Assembly: GCF_000328525.1 (NCBI RefSeq)
Contig: NC_019964.1
Span: forward strand, 1,426,001-1,490,000
Direction of reading: 5' to 3'
Length of the DNA: 64,000 nt
From: Halovivax ruber XH-70
GTDB taxonomy: Archaea > Halobacteriota > Halobacteria > Halobacteriales > Natrialbaceae
Part shown: positions 60,858 through 64,000 of the stretch, one piece after another
Layout of the letters: each line of letters begins with the position of its first letter
Numbering within the stretch: the stretch's first letter is position 1
Position numbers and translations under genes: made by a program
The notes under the pieces: model-generated
Database searches by the model: none
What the model saw: the letters and a program-made list of their open reading frames with translations, nothing else
Told to the model about the DNA's origin: nothing

Positions 60858-61727
60858 CTAGAGGATCGACTCGACCGAATCGGCAACCTCTTCGGGCGTG
60901 TCGCCGACCGGGACGCCGGCGTCGTTGAGGGCGTCGATCTTGCTCTCTGCGGTGCCGGTGCCCGACCCGGAGACGATCGCGCCGGCGTGGCCCATTCGCT
61001 TGCCCGGCGGGGCCGTGCGGCCGGCGATGAAGCCGACGACGGGTGTGTCGACGTGATCGGCGATGTACTGGGCGGCTTCCTCTTCGTCCTCGCCGCCGAT
61101 CTCGCCGCACATGACGATCGCTTCGGTGTCCGGATCGTCTTCGAACGCCGCGAGGGCGTCGACGAAGTCCGTCCCGATGATCGGGTCGCCACCGATCCCG
61201 ATGGCCGTCGTCTGGCCGATACCACGGTTCGTGAGGCTGTCGACGACTTGGTAGGTGAGCGTGCCCGAGCGCGAGACGAGCCCGACGTCACCCGGCGCGA
61301 AGATGTTGCCGGGGAGGATACCGAGTTTCGACTCGCCGGGCGTGATGATGCCCGGACAGTTGGGACCGAGCAGTCGCGTGTCGGTTTCGGTGAGTCGCTT
61401 GTTCACGCGAGCCATGTCCTGCGTCGGGATTCCCTCCGTGATCGCGACGGCGAGGTCGAGGTCCGTGTCCAGCGCCTCGAAGATCGCGTCACCGGCGAAC
61501 GCCGGCGGGACGAAGATGACCGAAGCATCTGCGTCCTCTTCGCGCACGGCCTGGTCGACCGTATCGTAGACGGGGACGCCGTCGACCTCCTGGCCGCCCT
61601 TGCCGGGGACGGCGCCGGCGACGACGTTCGTCCCGTATCCCATCATCTGACCGGCGTGGAACTTGCCTTCCCCGCCGGTAATGCCCTGTACGACGACGCG
61701 CGTGTCTTCGTCGACGAGTACACTCAT
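60858..61727 (-). CDS. sucD: succinyl-CoA synthetase alpha subunit
   Basis: A 289-residue Suc[34 protein letters not shown] is the CoA-binding Rossmann start, [18 protein letters not shown] and [12 protein letters not shown] are central, and the phosphohistidine site [14 protein letters not shown] lies near residue 245. It starts 4 bases inside the sucC stop (61724-61727), so sucC and sucD are co-translated. It works in the citric acid cycle. Confidence 0.97.
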   Translation of the reverse strand: MSVLVDEDTRVVVQGITGGEGKFHAGQMMGYGTNVVAGAVPGKGGQEVDGVPVYDTVDQAVREEDADASVIFVPPAFAGDAIFEALDTDLDLAVAITEGIPTQDMARVNKRLTETDTRLLGPNCPGIITPGESKLGILPGNIFAPGDVGLVSRSGTLTYQVVDSLTNRGIGQTTAIGIGGDPIIGTDFVDALAAFEDDPDTEAIVMCGEIGGEDEEEAAQYIADHVDTPVVGFIAGRTAPPGKRMGHAGAIVSGSGTGTAESKIDALNDAGVPVGDTPEEVADSVESIL

Positions 61728-62872
61728 GCTTCTCCCTCCTCGGCGTATTCGACCGAGCGTTGAACCGCGTCCTCGAGCGTCTGTTCGACGGTCACGAGGT
61801 CCTCGTTCAGAATCTCCATGCCTTCCTCCCAGTTCGTTCCCGCGAGTCGGACGACGACCGGTTTGGGAATCTCGTCGAACGCCTCGAGTGCTTCGTTGAT
61901 CCCCTTGGCGACCTCGTCACCACGGGTGATGCCGCCGAAGATGTTGAAGACGACGCTGTCGACGTTGTCGTCGGAGAAGACCATATCGAGCGCGTTGGTG
62001 ATCCGTTCGGCCTTCGCGCCGCCACCGACGTCGAGGAAGTTCGCGGGTGACCCGCCGTAGTAATCCACCAGGTCGAGCGTGGTCATCACGAGTCCTGCGC
62101 CGTTTCCGATGATGCCGACAGAGCCGTCGAGACGGACGTAGTCGAAGCCGTACTCGTCGGCTTTCTGCTCCAGTTCGTCGCCGCCTGCGGCCTCCTCACC
62201 CATCTCGGCGATCTCGGGTTGGCGGAACAGGGCGTCCTCGTCGATGTTCATGACGGCGTCGGCCGCGACGACCTCGTCGTCGGCCGTGACCATCAGCGGA
62301 TTGATCTCGGCGTCGGAGCCGTCCTTGCTCGTCCAGAGATCGTACAGCGTCGACAGGACGCCCGCGACGTCGGTCGCGACGGCGCGGTCGACACCGGCGT
62401 CGAAGACGACTTTCCGAGCCTGGTACGGCTGCATGCCGAAGGACGGATCGATGTGTTCGCGAGCGATCGCGTCGGGGTCCTCCTCGGCGACCTCCTCGAT
62501 GTTGACGCCGCCTTTCGTCGAGACCATCGCGACGGGCTTGCCCTCGCCGCGGTCCATGGTCACACCGACGTACAGTTCGTTCGTGAAGTCGACAGCTTCC
62601 TCGACGAGCACGCGCTCGACGCGGATTCCCTTGAGGTCCATCCCGATGATGCGTTCGGCTGCCTCGCGGGCCTCCTCGTCGGATTCGACGAGTTCGATCC
62701 CGCCGGCCTTGCCGCGGCCGCCTACCTGTACCTGCGCCTTGATCGCCACCGGGTAGCCGATGTCGGCGGCGGCCTCGAGGACGCCGTCGACGTCCGATGC
62801 CAGCGCCGAATCCGGCGTCGGAATCCCCGCATCGGCGAACACCTGCTTCGCCTGATACTCGTGCAGCTTCAT
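61724..62872 (-). CDS. sucC: succinyl-CoA synthetase beta subunit
   Basis: A 382-residue SucC. The N-terminal [25 protein letters not shown] is the family start (chosen at 62872 over a Met 27 bases upstream). The ATP-grasp region [28 protein letters not shown]-like region and [22 protein letters not shown] are conserved, and the C-terminal [17 protein letters not shown] completes the ligase domain. It makes succinate and ATP or GTP with SucD. Confidence 0.97.
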   Translation of the reverse strand: MKLHEYQAKQVFADAGIPTPDSALASDVDGVLEAAADIGYPVAIKAQVQVGGRGKAGGIELVESDEEAREAAERIIGMDLKGIRVERVLVEEAVDFTNELYVGVTMDRGEGKPVAMVSTKGGVNIEEVAEEDPDAIAREHIDPSFGMQPYQARKVVFDAGVDRAVATDVAGVLSTLYDLWTSKDGSDAEINPLMVTADDEVVAADAVMNIDEDALFRQPEIAEMGEEAAGGDELEQKADEYGFDYVRLDGSVGIIGNGAGLVMTTLDLVDYYGGSPANFLDVGGGAKAERITNALDMVFSDDNVDSVVFNIFGGITRGDEVAKGINEALEAFDEIPKPVVVRLAGTNWEEGMEILNEDLVTVEQTLEDAVQRSVEYAEEGEA

Positions 62873-63048
62873 TGTAAACTCGTCAGAAACTTCGGCCATC
62901 CCCGAGTTAGACCTGTCGAAAGCTCACGACTCGTCCAGACCGGTAATCGGTGGCCGTATCTGCGGATGGAGGCCCCTGCCAGTGGCGCTCGCCCGACCGC
63001 TCAGTTCCGAGCGTTCAAACGGATCGACCGTGTACGAGTCACTGGCAG

Positions 63049-63918
63049 ATGAGCGATTCCGTGATGGACGCGTCACACGGACGATCCGACGTGGTCGATG
63101 GTATGCTCACCCTCGTCCACAGTAACGTCTTCATCGCTCTCGCGGCGACGAGCTGGGTCGTGACTACCGCCGTCCTCGCGGGACTCCCACTCGACCCGCT
63201 TCCACCGTTCATCGTCTTTGCCGTGACACTGTTCGTCTACAGCCTCAACCGATTCACCGACATCGACGAGGACGAGTACAACGTCCCGGGTCGAGCGGCG
63301 TTTACGAAACGGTACGGGCGCTTTCTCCTGATCATCGGCACACTCGCCTATCTTGGCGCTGTCGGGTTCGCACTCGCGTTCGACCTCCCCCGCGCCGAAC
63401 TGTTACTCGCACCGATCGCCGTCATCACGCTCTACTCCGTGCTGGGCCTGAAGCGAATCTTCCTCGTGAAGAACCTGCTCGTCGGCATCGCCTGGGGTGG
63501 GATTCCCCTCGGCGTCGGCGTCTACTACGGCGTCCCGATGGACACCGAAATCCTCCTTCTGACCGCGTACGTGGTGGCAATGCTGACGATCGCCGCGGTT
63601 ATCTTCGACCTCAAGGACATCGTCGGCGATCGTCACGAAGGGATCGTAACCGTCCCCCGCGTCATCGGCACGCGTCGCACGCGCCTGTACTCTGCAGGGG
63701 CGACGGTCGTCGTCACCTTCGGCGTCGTCGCCGCCATCTGGGCATCGCTCGTCCCCCCACGGTACCTCGTCCTCCTCGCGTTTAGCGCGTACGTGTTTTC
63801 GTACTGCCTGTCCGCCGACCCGGACGCGAGCCCGCTCTTCTACGGGCTGGTCGTCGACGGCGAGCACCTCTTTTTCGCCCTCCTCGTCGCCATCCTCGCT
63901 GCAATCGGTGTGCTGTGA
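63049..63918 (+). CDS. UbiA-family prenyltransferase
   Basis: A 289-residue membrane protein with about eight hydrophobic segments. Two Asp-rich motifs characteristic of UbiA are visible: SLNRFTDIDEDEYNVPGR in loop 2 and FDLKDIVGDRHEGIVTVPRVIG in loop 6. Such enzymes transfer prenyl groups to aromatic or lipid acceptors, for example in quinone or archaeol lipid synthesis; the acceptor is not evident. The start at 63049 precedes a short soluble N-terminus. Confidence 0.87.
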   Translation: MSDSVMDASHGRSDVVDGMLTLVHSNVFIALAATSWVVTTAVLAGLPLDPLPPFIVFAVTLFVYSLNRFTDIDEDEYNVPGRAAFTKRYGRFLLIIGTLAYLGAVGFALAFDLPRAELLLAPIAVITLYSVLGLKRIFLVKNLLVGIAWGGIPLGVGVYYGVPMDTEILLLTAYVVAMLTIAAVIFDLKDIVGDRHEGIVTVPRVIGTRRTRLYSAGATVVVTFGVVAAIWASLVPPRYLVLLAFSAYVFSYCLSADPDASPLFYGLVVDGEHLFFALLVAILAAIGVL

Positions 63919-63964
63919 GGGCTGGGAAGGCTATAGCTCGTGGCCTGGTATGCAGCAAAATGCT

Positions 63965-64000
63965 CCGTCTGGGATTTGAACGACGCCCAGACGTGCTCGC
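63965..64000 (-). other. tRNA-3'-end-like fragment at the window edge
   Basis: On the minus strand the last bases read CGTCTGGGCGTCG then TTCAAATCCCAGACGGAGC and A, followed by TTTT. CTGGG and CCCAG could form a T stem, but five extra bases sit before the TTCAAAT loop, so it is not a proper tRNA. It may be a tRNA-derived remnant continued outside the window. Confidence 0.35.

Overview
This is a 64 kb chromosomal window from a halophilic archaeon (class Halobacteria). The evidence is high GC, strongly acidic proteins, archaeal information-processing genes (P0/L1/L11/L12 stalk proteins, L21e, Rpb4, aEF-1beta, fibrillarin/Nop5, GatE), haloarchaeal families (HalOD1, bacterioopsin-activator-type HTH, HEWD-type small protein), TATA boxes 25-30 bases before many start codons, and few Shine-Dalgarno sequences. 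The genus cannot be fixed from the sequence alone. I see no rRNA operon, replication origin, CRISPR array, transposase or integrase.

Layout. 1-8 kb: the 3' part of gatE, a SPOUT tRNA methyltransferase, a folate gene pair (dihydropteroate synthase and MptE-type HPPK), an F420-type LLM oxidoreductase and a two-gene MetE-type methionine synthase. 8-12.2 kb: a leftward run of L21e, rpoF, DUF655, rsmA, a MscS channel and HemK2. 12.3-18.8 kb: cystathionine gamma-synthase, a regulator, a methyltransferase, a metallo-beta-lactamase-fold hydrolase, aEF-1beta with a zinc microprotein, and a TctA-like permease. 18.9-22.6 kb: the L1-P0-L12 operon with a probable L1 autoregulatory hairpin, a membrane gene on the other strand, and L11. 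22.8-29.5 kb: a HEWD gene, ATP-type PEPCK, a large actin-like/coiled-coil/membrane protein, a PRC-barrel protein and a TrkA-N/DHH protein.

29.7-32 kb is an accessory islet. It starts at tRNA-Lys(CUU), whose 3' end is repeated three more times over about 2 kb, and it carries small regulators. 32-38 kb: a PRC-like protein with an Asp/Ser tail, a GH-like barrel protein, pyrBI, a RecA-like ATPase with degenerate Walker A, a low-GC histidine phosphatase, and a gene-free stretch with a 38-bp tandem repeat. 37-47.9 kb: FKBP, CYTH phosphatase, SAM synthetase, ThiI, gamma-glutamyltransferase, Pol IV, a membrane J-domain protein and a UDG-family protein. 48-55 kb: an Lrp-TRASH regulator, heme A synthase, GshA, FlpA/Nop5, DUF63 and an inositol-monophosphatase-family protein. 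55-64 kb: a Tat-exported M14 carboxypeptidase, tRNA-Leu(CAA), a zinc microprotein, DUF309, an AstE/AspA protein, a disordered protein, sucCD and a UbiA prenyltransferase.

Themes. Methionine/SAM and one-carbon metabolism recurs: folate genes, a Mer-like oxidoreductase, MetE, MetB and SAM synthetase. Gamma-glutamyl thiol metabolism appears in GshA and gamma-glutamyltransferase. The most unusual locus is the actin-fold plus long coiled coil plus C-terminal membrane anchor protein at 24.9-27.7 kb, next to a PRC-barrel protein of the type implicated in haloarchaeal cell division.
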